Shown: positions 48,554-56,201, counted from the first letter of the stretch. The stretch is 64,000 nt of DNA from Janthinobacterium sp. SUN073 (GCF_030397665.1 NZ_JAPUBT010000003.1:426037-490036); one strand, 5' to 3'. Numbers and translations are program-made. The notes: generated by a model not told the origin, from the letters alone.

Positions 48554-49372
48554 ATGATTCAGGTGCTTACTGTGGATGCATACAGTGGTTTTCTTGCTTT
48601 TATGGGCGAAGGCGCCAAAGCCGGCGCACAGCCAATTTTCATAGGTAGAATCGTTTGGCCCGGGGATGATCAGCCATCAGACGCCGTTATTAAGCTATAT
48701 AAAATAGATACTTGCGGCATTGCCAATGAGGCAATTGGATTTGCGGCGAATCGCGCACGAGGGGTTATGCAGCCAGAAAAAGGTGCTGTGTTGCTTTTAA
48801 CCCGCGAGGCAATGCCGGATCTCGGCTTGGATATCGAAGAATATATAGATAAAGAAACTGGCGTATGCGCATGCTGGGCAACATCTTTTGAACAAGGTGC
48901 AGAACCATTCAAATTTATACGGAGACTTTCGACATTCTCTCAAAAGCAGTCGGATGCATTTTATAAAAGTAAATTTTGTAAGCTACTCGCCGGGGTTGAT
49001 TACGTAACAGGGAATAGCGATCGCCACGAGGGAAATTTTTTATATAAAGATGATCTGAAATATCTTGCCATCGATCAAGGCTGTGTTGGAGGCGGCCTAA
49101 CATGGCATAAGATGTGGCCTGACCCTAGTCCTAGAAATGAAATTTCTATTTTAGCTCAAGAAAATTTAGGATCGTCGCATTTGGCAGAATGGCAAACCGG
49201 TGCGATTCTTGAGTATGAGATTGCCCAGCAGGGTTGGAGTAAAATTCTCGACGATATCGCCAAATCACTCCCAGGCCTACTCGACGCTGATGGCATTTCT
49301 TCAATAATTGATTATATGACGGGGCGTGCGACTGGATCAGAATTCGCGGTCAGTTGCGGAAGGTTAATCTGA
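48554..49372 (+). CDS. HipA-like kinase, rex-position operon
   Basis: A 272-residue kinase of the HipA-like (PI3K-related) fold. Visible elements are Lys47 in AVIKLYK (ATP-binding), Glu59 in NEAIGFAA, and the catalytic loop TGNSDRHEGN (152-161) with Asp156, His158 and Asn161. Asp174 in LAIDQG is the metal-binding aspartate. It lacks the N-terminal HipA subdomain and is not next to a HipB antitoxin. The next gene starts on its stop codon. Known HipA-type kinases phosphorylate tRNA synthetases or other proteins. Here the target is unknown; lysogen expression suggests a guard or exclusion role. Confidence 0.82.
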   Translation: MIQVLTVDAYSGFLAFMGEGAKAGAQPIFIGRIVWPGDDQPSDAVIKLYKIDTCGIANEAIGFAANRARGVMQPEKGAVLLLTREAMPDLGLDIEEYIDKETGVCACWATSFEQGAEPFKFIRRLSTFSQKQSDAFYKSKFCKLLAGVDYVTGNSDRHEGNFLYKDDLKYLAIDQGCVGGGLTWHKMWPDPSPRNEISILAQENLGSSHLAEWQTGAILEYEIAQQGWSKILDDIAKSLPGLLDADGISSIIDYMTGRATGSEFAVSCGRLI

Positions 49373-50217
49373 TGAATTTTTTGGAACTAATTAAGCGAGC
49401 ATCACCGTCTCCTGAACCATTGTTCACAGGAAAGTGGGCAACGCTCATTTTCCGACCGGACTTAGGGAGCCAGCAGGAATTCATTGTCGGTGTAATTGCA
49501 TCCATTAATGGCGACACCAGTCCGCAAATCAAGTGGCTTCCCAGCCTATCCCGTCTTAGCGCATTATATGGCGAAGCTCTCACAACCACTGAAATTACCG
49601 CACTTCTATCGGGAAGTGAGCAAGCGATACGATTTTCATACGCATCTACGTTAGAGAAAATAGATAGCGGAACACCTCATGTAAGCGTAAGGCCTTGCGG
49701 ATACATGGCAACGCATAATATTGATTTAGAGTTGATTTCATTACTTAAACGCCAGTCTGGCGCAATATGGCAAGAGCCACAGGCGCGCGAGCAGACCATG
49801 GATGATGATTGGGCATATTCGGTTATGCTCAATGCGGTTTCGGCCATACAATCTCAATCGAATCTGTGGATACCACATCGAACGCTTACCCTTCAAAATA
49901 AGACACTTTCAGTTGCGCTTGATAGTGGGAAGAGTTACGCAAACATTATTTCTGCGCGATATTCGTCATACCAAACTGTCGAGCGACATATATATACTTC
50001 AATGCTTCAAGTTTCAACGGCGCACAGGCTTTCATCGCGATCATCGCCCCCTGCACTTTTCGTTGTCCTTCCAGACGCCAAAACATCGGAAGAGGCACTT
50101 ACATCGAAGAAAACAGCCAATTTACTTAGAGAAGTTGAGGATTCTGGATTAATGCAGTTTTGCGAACCATCGCCAGCAGATTTGGCTCTAAAATTAGGCG
50201 CGTGGGCTAGCTTATAA
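49372..50217 (+). CDS. Partner protein of HipA-like kinase, unknown family
   Basis: A 281-residue soluble protein whose ATG 49372 shares a base with the kinase stop (TGATG), with GGAAGG as ribosome site, so the two are made as a unit. The N-terminal 60 residues (WATLIFRPDLGSQQEFIVGVIASI) recall at distance the 'RYvPd....EfvnvGvil' opening of DUF3037. DUF3037 proteins are encoded beside HipA-like kinases in other bacteria. The middle has DDDWAYSVMLNAV and a Ser-rich basic stretch, and the C-terminus resembles a small alpha/beta unit (PALFVVLPDAKTSEEA). It may be the kinase's sensor, substrate or inhibitor. Confidence 0.65.
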   Translation: MNFLELIKRASPSPEPLFTGKWATLIFRPDLGSQQEFIVGVIASINGDTSPQIKWLPSLSRLSALYGEALTTTEITALLSGSEQAIRFSYASTLEKIDSGTPHVSVRPCGYMATHNIDLELISLLKRQSGAIWQEPQAREQTMDDDWAYSVMLNAVSAIQSQSNLWIPHRTLTLQNKTLSVALDSGKSYANIISARYSSYQTVERHIYTSMLQVSTAHRLSSRSSPPALFVVLPDAKTSEEALTSKKTANLLREVEDSGLMQFCEPSPADLALKLGAWASL

Positions 50218-50338
50218 TTCTATCTTTTTTTTGGGTGGGCGGCGTCTTATCCGCCCGCCAGTCACGGAATTTTTTCCGTAGTATTGTCGAATCCCCCAAC
50301 CTCTTCCCTGAATTCGACTTGTCGCGCATAATGCATTT

Positions 50339-50617
50339 ATGCAACTATGCGCCGCCATCATCAAGATCAAGCAAATCCAGTTGGCCGTGGTCCAGGTCGA
50401 GCCAGAGCATACCTGGCCGTCTACTGGTCCGGCCGCGCTGATGCATGCGCAGCGGTTCTTCCCTACCCTACCTATTTTGCTGCTGTCGCCGCGCGTCGGT
50501 GGCTTTTCGCGCAGCTACTCAACGTTCGACATCGCACCGCTGATCAAGCAGATCAACGCTGACGAAATCGAGTGGCAGGCCTACCGGCCGCCACCACTAC
50601 CCGAACTACCCTTCTAA
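50339..50617 (+). CDS. Small phage protein before OL region
   Basis: A 92-residue protein with strands QLCAAIIKIKQIQLAVVQVE and LPILLLSPRVGGFSR. It ends with DIAPLIKQINADEIEWQAY and a Pro-rich end. This fold-like order (short barrel then a 'G...Y..fDI...l......ipW..Y' C-terminus) recurs in small proteins of beta-proteobacterial phages. No good ribosome site is seen before ATG 50339. It is closed by a strong terminator 12 bases after its stop. Confidence 0.55.
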   Translation: MQLCAAIIKIKQIQLAVVQVEPEHTWPSTGPAALMHAQRFFPTLPILLLSPRVGGFSRSYSTFDIAPLIKQINADEIEWQAYRPPPLPELPF

Positions 50618-50628
50618 GCACCAGTGCC

Positions 50629-50654
50629 AGCCTCGACGTTTCGAGGCTTTTTTT
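50629..50654 (+). terminator. Terminator ending the cI/rex-position transcript
   Basis: A perfect 8-bp stem AGCCTCGA/TCGAGGCT with a CGTT loop, followed by a run of T. It separates the lysogen-expressed transcript from the early left operon. Confidence 0.9.
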
Positions 50655-50694
50655 CGTCCACAGATTTGCCCAAAACTGCGCCAAAAATAAATAA

Positions 50695-50744
50695 TTAATC
50701 TTTTTGGTAAATTCATCTTGCTGCATGTTTATCTTTTTGGTAAA
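50695..50744 (+). promoter_or_regulatory. OL-like region: two 17-bp operators
   Basis: TTAATCTTTTTGGTAAA (50695-50711) and TTTATCTTTTTGGTAAA (50728-50744) match the sites beside cI at 47032-47098. They lie 35 to 84 bases before the first gene of the plus-strand early operon, so CI should repress that operon from here. Confidence 0.82.
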
Positions 50745-50778
50745 GTCACCTCATCAAAAGCAAACACAGGAGTACGAC

Positions 50779-50961
50779 ATGTCCCGCACCCAAGCAATCG
50801 CACTGATCAAGGCCAATGCCGCGAAAGGCGACATCAAGGCATGCACGCGCCTCTTCGTTGAAAACCGCATCAGCCGTGCCGTGTACGACCAAGCTGTGGC
50901 CGACGGTCGCTCGCTGGGTGAACTTGTTGCAAAGCGTGATGCAGCCCGGAGCGCAGCATGA
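50779..50961 (+). CDS. First gene of early left operon, small protein
   Basis: A 60-residue helical protein (SRTQAIALIKANAAKGDIKA, then LFVENRISRAVYDQAVADGRSL) with a CAGGAG ribosome site before ATG 50779, chosen over an upstream ATG that lies in the operators. It holds the position of lambda N but lacks an Arg-rich RNA-binding start, so antitermination is not supported. It overlaps the following tiny gene by ATGA. Unknown function. Confidence 0.7.
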   Translation: MSRTQAIALIKANAAKGDIKACTRLFVENRISRAVYDQAVADGRSLGELVAKRDAARSAA

Positions 50962-51047
50962 GCCCCGCCGAACTCGCAGCACTCGAAGCGGTCCTCATTG
51001 CCCACGGCGAAGTGATCCCGGCAATCGCAGTCCCAGCGCGCGGCTGA
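50958..51047 (+). CDS. Tiny early gene (29 residues)
   Basis: MSPAELAALEAVLIAHGEVI and nine more residues, from an ATG overlapping the preceding stop. One Ala/Leu-rich helix and a Pro-Arg-Gly tail. The overlap and absence of a spacer suggest it is translated, perhaps only to couple the next gene, which starts six bases later. No function known. Confidence 0.4.
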   Translation: MSPAELAALEAVLIAHGEVIPAIAVPARG

Positions 51048-51052
51048 TCGCC

Positions 51053-51286
51053 ATGAGCGCCCGTGACGCCCTGCCCGGCCTGTTCACCGCCCCACCGGTG
51101 CGCGCAACGCTGCGCAAGTACAGCGTGTCGATCAAGTTTGAGGATGGGAATTTTGAGGCAACTGCCTGGGCAGGAAGCCCGAATCAGGCGCATGAGCTGG
51201 CGCGAGTAGATGCGCGCATGGCGTCTTGCACCGGCACGTTTTATGGCCGCGAGCTGGGCTGGGCTGCAGAGCTGGCAAAGATTTAG
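51053..51286 (+). CDS. Small early phage protein
   Basis: A 77-residue protein from ATG 51053 (MSARDALPGLFTAPPVRATL). A beta pair (KYSVSIKFEDGNFEATAWAGSP) is followed by a helix (QAHELARVDARMASC) and the ending FYGRELGWAAELAKI. The strand-strand-helix order resembles a small dsRBD-like or KTSC-like fold, but no family is named. It lies between the tiny gene and a structured non-coding segment. Confidence 0.6.
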   Translation: MSARDALPGLFTAPPVRATLRKYSVSIKFEDGNFEATAWAGSPNQAHELARVDARMASCTGTFYGRELGWAAELAKI

Positions 51287-51295
51287 CGGTCGCCC

Positions 51296-51387
51296 GCGCC
51301 GTAGTTCAAGGCGGGACAGGCCGGCGGGCCGGATAAATGCCCTGTGGGATCAGCATGCCCCGATTGATCTTCGTGAGGATCAGGCGC
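51296..51387 (+). ncRNA. tRNA-like structured segment 1
   Basis: By hand folding: outer stem GCGCC/GGCGC, a D-arm-like GTTC-aaggcg-GGAC, a short GGCC-ggcg-GGCC hairpin where the anticodon arm would be, and a T-arm-like TGATC-ttcgtgag-GATCA. No anticodon or CCA is identifiable. It may be a structured leader or chance in GC-rich DNA. Confidence 0.3.
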
Positions 51388-51431
51388 CCGGGGAAGCCCG
51401 GCGCCGCAACCAACCTTGAAGGAAATACAGC

Positions 51432-51611
51432 ATGTCGAATTTCAAAAAAGATCAGAAGGTGAATGTGAAGGGCACGAAGACCCACCCGGCAGCGCGCCCT
51501 GGCAAGTTCGTGCAGGCGCACCCAGGCGCCCGCGGCGACTTCCTGGAAGTGCTGCTGGACGGCTCGACGCAAAGCCAGCGCTTCCGCCCTTCGCAGGTGT
51601 CGGCCGCCTGA
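51432..51611 (+). CDS. Small basic early protein
   Basis: A 59-residue protein beginning MSNFKKDQKVNVKGTKTHP. The 'F..GD.V.v.....g..G.fv' pattern and the end with LEVLLDGSTQSQRFRPSQV fit a small SH3-like barrel. A GAAGGAAA ribosome site lies before ATG 51432. It is flanked by two structured non-coding segments. Function unknown. Confidence 0.6.
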   Translation: MSNFKKDQKVNVKGTKTHPAARPGKFVQAHPGARGDFLEVLLDGSTQSQRFRPSQVSAA

Positions 51612-51672
51612 TTTACCGGCGCGGCCTGTCGCCCAGGCTGCTGCCCCTGCCCTGCGCCAGGCGAGCGCAGGA

Positions 51673-51769
51673 ACCACATGGCTGCTGACTGCCGAGGAAC
51701 CTAGACCACACAGGTAAAGCTGGTGCAAGCGGGTGGGCGGATCGGAGGGGTAGTCGGCAGCCATGTGGT
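51673..51769. repeat. Inverted repeat, large hairpin
   Basis: accacatggctgc (51673-51685) and gcagccatgtggt (51757-51769) are perfect 13-base partners, and pairing extends imperfectly for about 7 more. The loop is about 70 bases. No gene is seen here; it may be an RNA structure in the early leader between 51611 and 52015. Confidence 0.5.
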
Positions 51770-51921
51770 GAATGCGCAGGCTGATGCGCTGCCCTACGCG
51801 GGGCGCTTCTCAACCGGCACCCAGCCCGGAGAGGCCATGCAGGCGAAAGCCGATTGGAATATTCAAGCTGGAGATCAGCACCGGCCGCCACACGCGCTTC
51901 CTGGCGTACGCAGGAACGAAT

Positions 51922-51992
51922 GCCCCGGAGTGGCTCAGGGCCGGACAGCAAGGGCCGGACCTGGCCGAGTTCGATTCTCGGCAGGGGCGCCA
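51922..51992 (+). ncRNA. tRNA-like structured segment 2, ends in CCA
   Basis: The 3' half is tRNA-like: T stem CCGAG/CTCGG with loop TTCGATT, then CAGGGGC, G and CCA. The 5' GCCCCGG pairs with CAGGGGC with one mismatch. Between them only about 34 bases remain, holding a D-arm-like GCT...AGC and a GGCC-ggacct-GGCC hairpin instead of a normal anticodon arm. It sits just before the gene at 52015. Confidence 0.4.
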
Positions 51993-52014
51993 GATCATAA
52001 CCAGGAGAGTGGCC

Positions 52015-52467
52015 ATGCGCCAAGTTCAAGTTTTCAAGTGGATTCAAGAAAGAGACGGCGACGGCAAGCTGAAAAACGTCCGCGCCCAGGATGGCATGGC
52101 CACATTCCATCAGTTCGGCGCCGCCTATGAAGAGTTCGAGAATGGCGCTGGCAATTACGCGATCGCCATCATTGAGCGCGACGACGGCAGTGTGCAGCAG
52201 GTCAATGCCGACATGATCCAGTTCACCGCGCCGCCGGCCGGCGGTGCACACATCGGCGCCGAGTGGGAGCGAGTCAGCGAAAAAGACGCCAGCTTTTCTC
52301 GTCTGCGCGTCCCGACCGGCTGGCTGGTGCGCGAGATACTTGAATGCGCCCACATCGGCAACGACAAAAACGAATACATCACGACCGGTTACGACTGGCG
52401 CGTGGCGCTGGCCTTCGTCCCTGATCCTGATGGCGTGTGGCTGGCAGCGCAAGGCGGCGCAGCATGA
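52015..52467 (+). CDS. Early phage protein of unknown function
   Basis: A 150-residue protein with a CAGGAG ribosome site before ATG 52015 (MRQVQVFKWIQERDGDGKLK). Strands and an acidic helix (QFGAAYEEFENGAGNYAIAIIERDDG) are followed by VNADMIQFTAPP. An aromatic C-terminal half (LVREILECAHIGNDKNEYI, YDWRVALAFVPDPDGVWL) follows. The following gene overlaps by ATGA. No family recognised; it may be a small regulator or anti-host protein. Confidence 0.65.
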   Translation: MRQVQVFKWIQERDGDGKLKNVRAQDGMATFHQFGAAYEEFENGAGNYAIAIIERDDGSVQQVNADMIQFTAPPAGGAHIGAEWERVSEKDASFSRLRVPTGWLVREILECAHIGNDKNEYITTGYDWRVALAFVPDPDGVWLAAQGGAA

Positions 52468-52688
52468 TCGCCGCCCGCAACGTCACCGCCGGCCGCCAGT
52501 CCCGCCTGGCCGTGTCTGCCGCCCTCGCTTTTGCCCACCAGGACGCTGGCGTCGAATCGGCGCTGAACAGTGGCTGCCTGGACGCGACCGAGCAGATTCC
52601 GTGCGGCGCCTGTTACGGCGTGCTGGCCACGGCCAATCGCAACGGTATTCGACTGATGCTGGCGGGCCGCGAAGGGAGCGCATCGTGA
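52464..52688 (+). CDS. Small early phage protein
   Basis: A 74-residue helical protein from ATG 52464 (MIAARNVTAGRQSRLAVSAA), overlapping both neighbours. It has two Cys pairs positioned as NSGCLDATEQIPCGACYGVL, a possible metal site. No family recognised. Placement in a chain of overlapping tiny genes suggests a role in host takeover or early control. Confidence 0.55.
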   Translation: MIAARNVTAGRQSRLAVSAALAFAHQDAGVESALNSGCLDATEQIPCGACYGVLATANRNGIRLMLAGREGSAS

Positions 52689-52816
52689 GCTACATCATCA
52701 CCATTCGAACCGCCGACGGCGTGCGCAGCTATCCCGCCATTGGCGACCTGGGTGCGCTGCAGGACGCGGCCTATGACGATGGCGCCCTGGGCGTGACGGC
52801 GATGGTGCGCAAATGA
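52685..52816 (+). CDS. Small early protein (43 residues)
   Basis: Starts with GTG at 52685, overlapping the upstream stop, and ends overlapping the next ATG. Two strands (SYIITIRTADGVRSYPAIG) and a helix (ALQDAAYDDG) then VTAMVRK. The composition is protein-like and the strict coupling supports translation. Function unknown. Confidence 0.5.
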   Translation: MSYIITIRTADGVRSYPAIGDLGALQDAAYDDGALGVTAMVRK

Positions 52817-53037
52817 TCGCCCTCTTCCACCGCCTGCTGGCCGCCCACCGCCACTACCAGGCGCAGCACCAGCACCGCATGAACAAGATGCGCCTGGCCG
52901 GCATGCGCCGTGAGCTGGCCGGGCTGGAAGAAATGCGCAAGGAACTGATCACCGCGCAGATCGAAGCGCTGATTGACCTGGACGTCTCGGCCGCGCAGTT
53001 GCAACGCGCGGGCCGCGCCCGCCGGGAGGCGCAATGA
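52813..53037 (+). CDS. Small basic coiled-coil early protein
   Basis: A 74-residue protein, basic and His/Arg/Gln-rich at the start (FHRLLAAHRHYQAQHQHRMNK), then one long helix to the end (MRRELAGLEEMRKELITAQIEALI). It may bind nucleic acid or form a dimeric coil. ATG 52813 overlaps the preceding stop and the next gene starts four bases before its stop. No family recognised. Confidence 0.55.
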   Translation: MIALFHRLLAAHRHYQAQHQHRMNKMRLAGMRRELAGLEEMRKELITAQIEALIDLDVSAAQLQRAGRARREAQ

Positions 53038-53150
53038 GTGCAATAGGCCAGGCATACCGCAACTGGCGCGCCGGCCACCCCATCGGTCACGCCGTTCGCC
53101 TGGCGCTGTTGAAGGCAGAAATTACAAAACTCACAAGGAAAACGTCATGA
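53034..53150 (+). CDS. Very small early protein (38 residues)
   Basis: MSAIGQAYRNWRAGHPIGHA followed by VRLALLKAEITKLTRKTS: a short basic helical peptide. The start overlaps the preceding stop and the end overlaps the recT start by ATGA, so it is read with them. It is too short for a family call. Confidence 0.5.
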   Translation: MSAIGQAYRNWRAGHPIGHAVRLALLKAEITKLTRKTS

Positions 53151-54286
53151 ACGCAGTTACGCAAGAAAGCCGCACCGCCATGCAGGCGACGCAATACGAA
53201 CAAGGCGACCTGCCCATCGTGGCCACCAGCAGCGCCTCACTGATCCTGGACAGTGCAAGCATGGACAGCATGATGCGCCTGGCCGACATCATGGCCAAAG
53301 GCCGCGCCACCATCCCGGAGCACCTGCGCGGTAGCCCGGCCGACTGCGCCGCCGTCATCATGCAGGCCATCCAGTGGCGCATGAATCCCTTCGCGGTGGC
53401 GCAGAAAACGCACTTGGTCAACGGCGCTCTGGGCTACGAGGCGCAGCTGGTAAATGCCGTGATCCAGTCGAGCGGCGTCACGCGGGACCGCTTCAACTAC
53501 GAATGGTATGGCCCTTGGGAAAAGATCATCGGTAAATCCAAGGTCTGCACCGCGCCGGCGAAGGGCACGAAGGGCGCTGCTGACTACAAGAAAGAATATC
53601 AGTTCCGCGTGCCGGACTACGACCTCAAGGACGAGGATGGCCTGGGCGTGCGCATCTGGGCGACGTTACGCGGTGAGGCTGAGCCACGCGTGCTCGAACT
53701 GCTGCTGGTGCAGGCCAGCGTGCGTAATTCCCCGCTGTGGGCGACCGACCCGAAACAGCAGCTGGCGTACCTGGCCGTGAAACGCTGGACCCGCCTCTAC
53801 TCCCCCGACGTGATCCTGGGTGTCTACACCCCCGACGAGCTGGACGAAGGCAACCGCGAGGCCCGCGATATTACGCCGGATACGGGAGGCATGCGCGCAC
53901 CAGCGCCAGCCCAGGCATCGCAAGCATTGATCGACGCGGCCGAAGCGGCCGCAGGCAAAGGCGTAACTGCGTATCAAAAATTCTGGACTGACACTGGCGT
54001 ACCGAACCGGAAAGCCCTGGCTGCCGATCACGAAAGACTGAAAGCAAAAGCTGTGGCTGCCGATCAAAGCCGTACGGTTGATGCGGCGCCGGCGGCCAGT
54101 GCAACCCCTCCCCCACTCTCGCATGAAATGGAAGAGTTGGCTGCCGACCTTGGCGCGGTCGCTGACGAGGGCCTGGAAGCATTTGTTGGCGCTTGGGATC
54201 GGCTCTCCAAGACCACGCAGGACAAGCTGGCCGGCGCCTACCCTGCAATGAAGGCACGCGCAGAAGCTGTCGAGGTGTCCAAATGA
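53147..54286 (+). CDS. recT: RecT-family single-strand annealing protein
   Basis: A 379-residue annealase. The N-terminal 60 residues are variable. The RecT core spans about 60-245: MQAIQWRMNPFAVAQKTHLVNGALGYEAQLVNAVIQSSG, then RVPDYDLKDEDGLGVRIWATLRGE and SPLWATDPKQQLAYLAVKRWTRLYSPDVILGVY, all family signatures. The C-terminal 110 residues are Ala/Pro-rich with a final charged helical part. It anneals complementary strands during phage recombination with the exonuclease encoded next. Start overlaps the 38-residue gene and has an AAGGAA site. Confidence 0.92.
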   Translation: MNAVTQESRTAMQATQYEQGDLPIVATSSASLILDSASMDSMMRLADIMAKGRATIPEHLRGSPADCAAVIMQAIQWRMNPFAVAQKTHLVNGALGYEAQLVNAVIQSSGVTRDRFNYEWYGPWEKIIGKSKVCTAPAKGTKGAADYKKEYQFRVPDYDLKDEDGLGVRIWATLRGEAEPRVLELLLVQASVRNSPLWATDPKQQLAYLAVKRWTRLYSPDVILGVYTPDELDEGNREARDITPDTGGMRAPAPAQASQALIDAAEAAAGKGVTAYQKFWTDTGVPNRKALAADHERLKAKAVAADQSRTVDAAPAASATPPPLSHEMEELAADLGAVADEGLEAFVGAWDRLSKTTQDKLAGAYPAMKARAEAVEVSK

Positions 54287-54930
54287 TCATCCTTACCTGC
54301 GAGCAAGGAAGCCCCGAATGGCATGCCGCCCGAGCCGGGGTAATCACCGCCAGCATGTTCGTGGTGGCGCGCGCTAAGCTGAAATCGGGTGCAAACAAGG
54401 GCCAGCCCACGTCAGCAGCCAATGATTACGCCTTCCGCCTGGCCATCGAGCGCATCAGCGGCATGCCGCTCGACGAAGGATTCGAAACCTATGCCATGCG
54501 ACGCGGCCATGACCTGGAGCCGGCCGCACGCCATGAGCACGAGGTGCAAAGCGGTCACGTTGTTGAACGCGCTGGCTTTGTCCTTACCGAAGATCGCTTG
54601 TTTGGAGCCAGTGCGGACGGGCTGATCGGCGATGACGGAGGCAGCGAATACAAATGCCTGATCTCACCCGAACGCCTCCGCGACGTTCTGATAAACGGCG
54701 ATTTCAGCGAATTCATGGACCAGGTGCAGGGCTGCATGTGGATCACTGGCCGCCGCTGGTGGGATTTTTGCCTGTACTGCCCTGCTCTGGCTCCAGTCGG
54801 CAAAGAGCTGTGGTTCCGTCGCGTCGAGCGCGACGACGCCTACATCGACGCGATGGTGCTCGACCTGGTCGATTTTGAAAAACTGGTTACTGAAAACGAA
54901 ACAATTTTACGAATGAAGGAGGCAGCATGA
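54283..54930 (+). CDS. YqaJ-type phage exonuclease
   Basis: A 215-residue lambda exonuclease-fold protein. It starts with the family line ILTCEQGSPEWHAARAGVITASMF, then AMRRGHDLEPAARHEHE. The core FGASADGLIGDDGGSEYKC carries the catalytic Asp and the ExK motif. It digests 5' ends to give single strands for RecT; the two genes overlap by four bases. Length is normal. The start is ATG 54283. Confidence 0.92.
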   Translation: MIILTCEQGSPEWHAARAGVITASMFVVARAKLKSGANKGQPTSAANDYAFRLAIERISGMPLDEGFETYAMRRGHDLEPAARHEHEVQSGHVVERAGFVLTEDRLFGASADGLIGDDGGSEYKCLISPERLRDVLINGDFSEFMDQVQGCMWITGRRWWDFCLYCPALAPVGKELWFRRVERDDAYIDAMVLDLVDFEKLVTENETILRMKEAA

Positions 54931-56201
54931 TCACCGAAACCACCCAGGCCACGCCGGCTACCACCGCCCTCACCCTGCCGCAGCGCGCTGCCGTCGCGCT
55001 GGGCGCCGTGGACTATGAGGCAAAAATCAAGGAGCAGGTTGCCGCCTCGACCGATATTACTGCCGTCATCGATCCCGCCGGCCGCGAGCAGGCGCACCGC
55101 ATCGGCATGAACCTGCTGAAACTGCGCACCGGCATCAAGGCCGTCGGCGAGGCCGCACGCAAAGACGCGACAGACTTCAGCAAGGCGGTGATTGCAAAGG
55201 AAAAAGACCTGATTGCGTTGATCACGCCAGAAGAAAATCGCGTGTTCGAGCTGCGCGACGCCTACGACACCAAAGTCGAGGCCGAAAAGCAAGCTGCGAT
55301 TGCGAAGGAGCGCGAACGCATTACTGCGATCCAGGCTGATATTGCGGCAATCCATGATGCGCCGCTGGAACTGGTGGGCAAGTCCGCTGCCGATATTCAG
55401 GCGGCTGCAGCTACCGTGGCTGCCATCCTCGTGGATAAGGAACGCTTTGCCGAATTCGAGAAGGATGCTGCCAAGGTCGTTGCCGAAGTGAGCGCCAAGC
55501 TGGCCAGCCTGCATGCCGCAGCAGTGGAGAACGAAGAAGAAGCCGCCCGCATTGCCGCCGAGCGCGCCGAGCTGGCGCAACTGCGCGAAGCGGCTGCCGA
55601 GGCACGGCGCATCGCCCAGGTGGAAGCTGACCGCATCGCTGCCCAGCGCCAGGCCGAAGACGACCGCCGCGCGGCGCTGGCCGCCGAGCAGGAAGCAAAG
55701 GAGCTGCGCCAACGCGAAGCCCATGCTGCTGAATTGAAAAAGCAGGCAGACGCACAAGCCGAGCAGAACCGGCTGGAGCAAGCGGAAATCGCACGCCAGC
55801 GCCAGGAATTGCTGGATATGCAGGCTGCAGCAGCCGAAGCCACACGGCTGGCCCAGGTCGAAGCCGACCGCCTGGCCAATGATGCTGCGCAAGCCGAGAA
55901 GGCCGCGCAGCTCGCCGTAGCGCGCGCCGCCGAGCCGCCCGCCGCCCAAGTTGCGGCGCTCACGCCAACCGCCCCCATCGGCATGCGCCGCACACCTGCG
56001 CCCATCCCGCCAGCGCCGAGCCGCCCAGCGCCAGCACCGGACCTGCTCGACGCCGCTGCCGATGACCTCTACCCATCCGACAGCGACATCCTCGATTTGA
56101 TGTTCGACCAGTTCGGTCTGACGGCGGCCGAGGCCATTGACCGCCTGGCCAAGTTCGACTTTGCCGCCGCGCGCGCCGGCCTGATCACCGAAGCCGCATA
56201 A
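54927..56201 (+). CDS. Long coiled-coil phage protein
   Basis: A 424-residue protein. The N-terminal 130 residues form a helical domain with DPAGREQAHRIGMNLLKLRTGIKAVGEAARKD, as in DUF1351-like phage recombination-operon proteins. The middle (about 130-345) is a continuous Ala/Glu/Gln/Arg coiled coil. A Pro-rich linker and a small acidic helical end domain (LDLMFDQFGLTAAEAIDRLAKF) complete it. It begins overlapping the exonuclease and may organise the recombination complex. A 457-aa frame on the other strand is a shadow. Confidence 0.7.
   Translation: MITETTQATPATTALTLPQRAAVALGAVDYEAKIKEQVAASTDITAVIDPAGREQAHRIGMNLLKLRTGIKAVGEAARKDATDFSKAVIAKEKDLIALITPEENRVFELRDAYDTKVEAEKQAAIAKERERITAIQADIAAIHDAPLELVGKSAADIQAAAATVAAILVDKERFAEFEKDAAKVVAEVSAKLASLHAAAVENEEEAARIAAERAELAQLREAAAEARRIAQVEADRIAAQRQAEDDRRAALAAEQEAKELRQREAHAAELKKQADAQAEQNRLEQAEIARQRQELLDMQAAAAEATRLAQVEADRLANDAAQAEKAAQLAVARAAEPPAAQVAALTPTAPIGMRRTPAPIPPAPSRPAPAPDLLDAAADDLYPSDSDILDLMFDQFGLTAAEAIDRLAKFDFAAARAGLITEAA

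Noticed and set aside
50779..50961. First early gene as an N-type antiterminator
   Set aside because: It is in the right place but has no Arg-rich motif, and I could not recognise boxA/boxB-like sites nearby with confidence.
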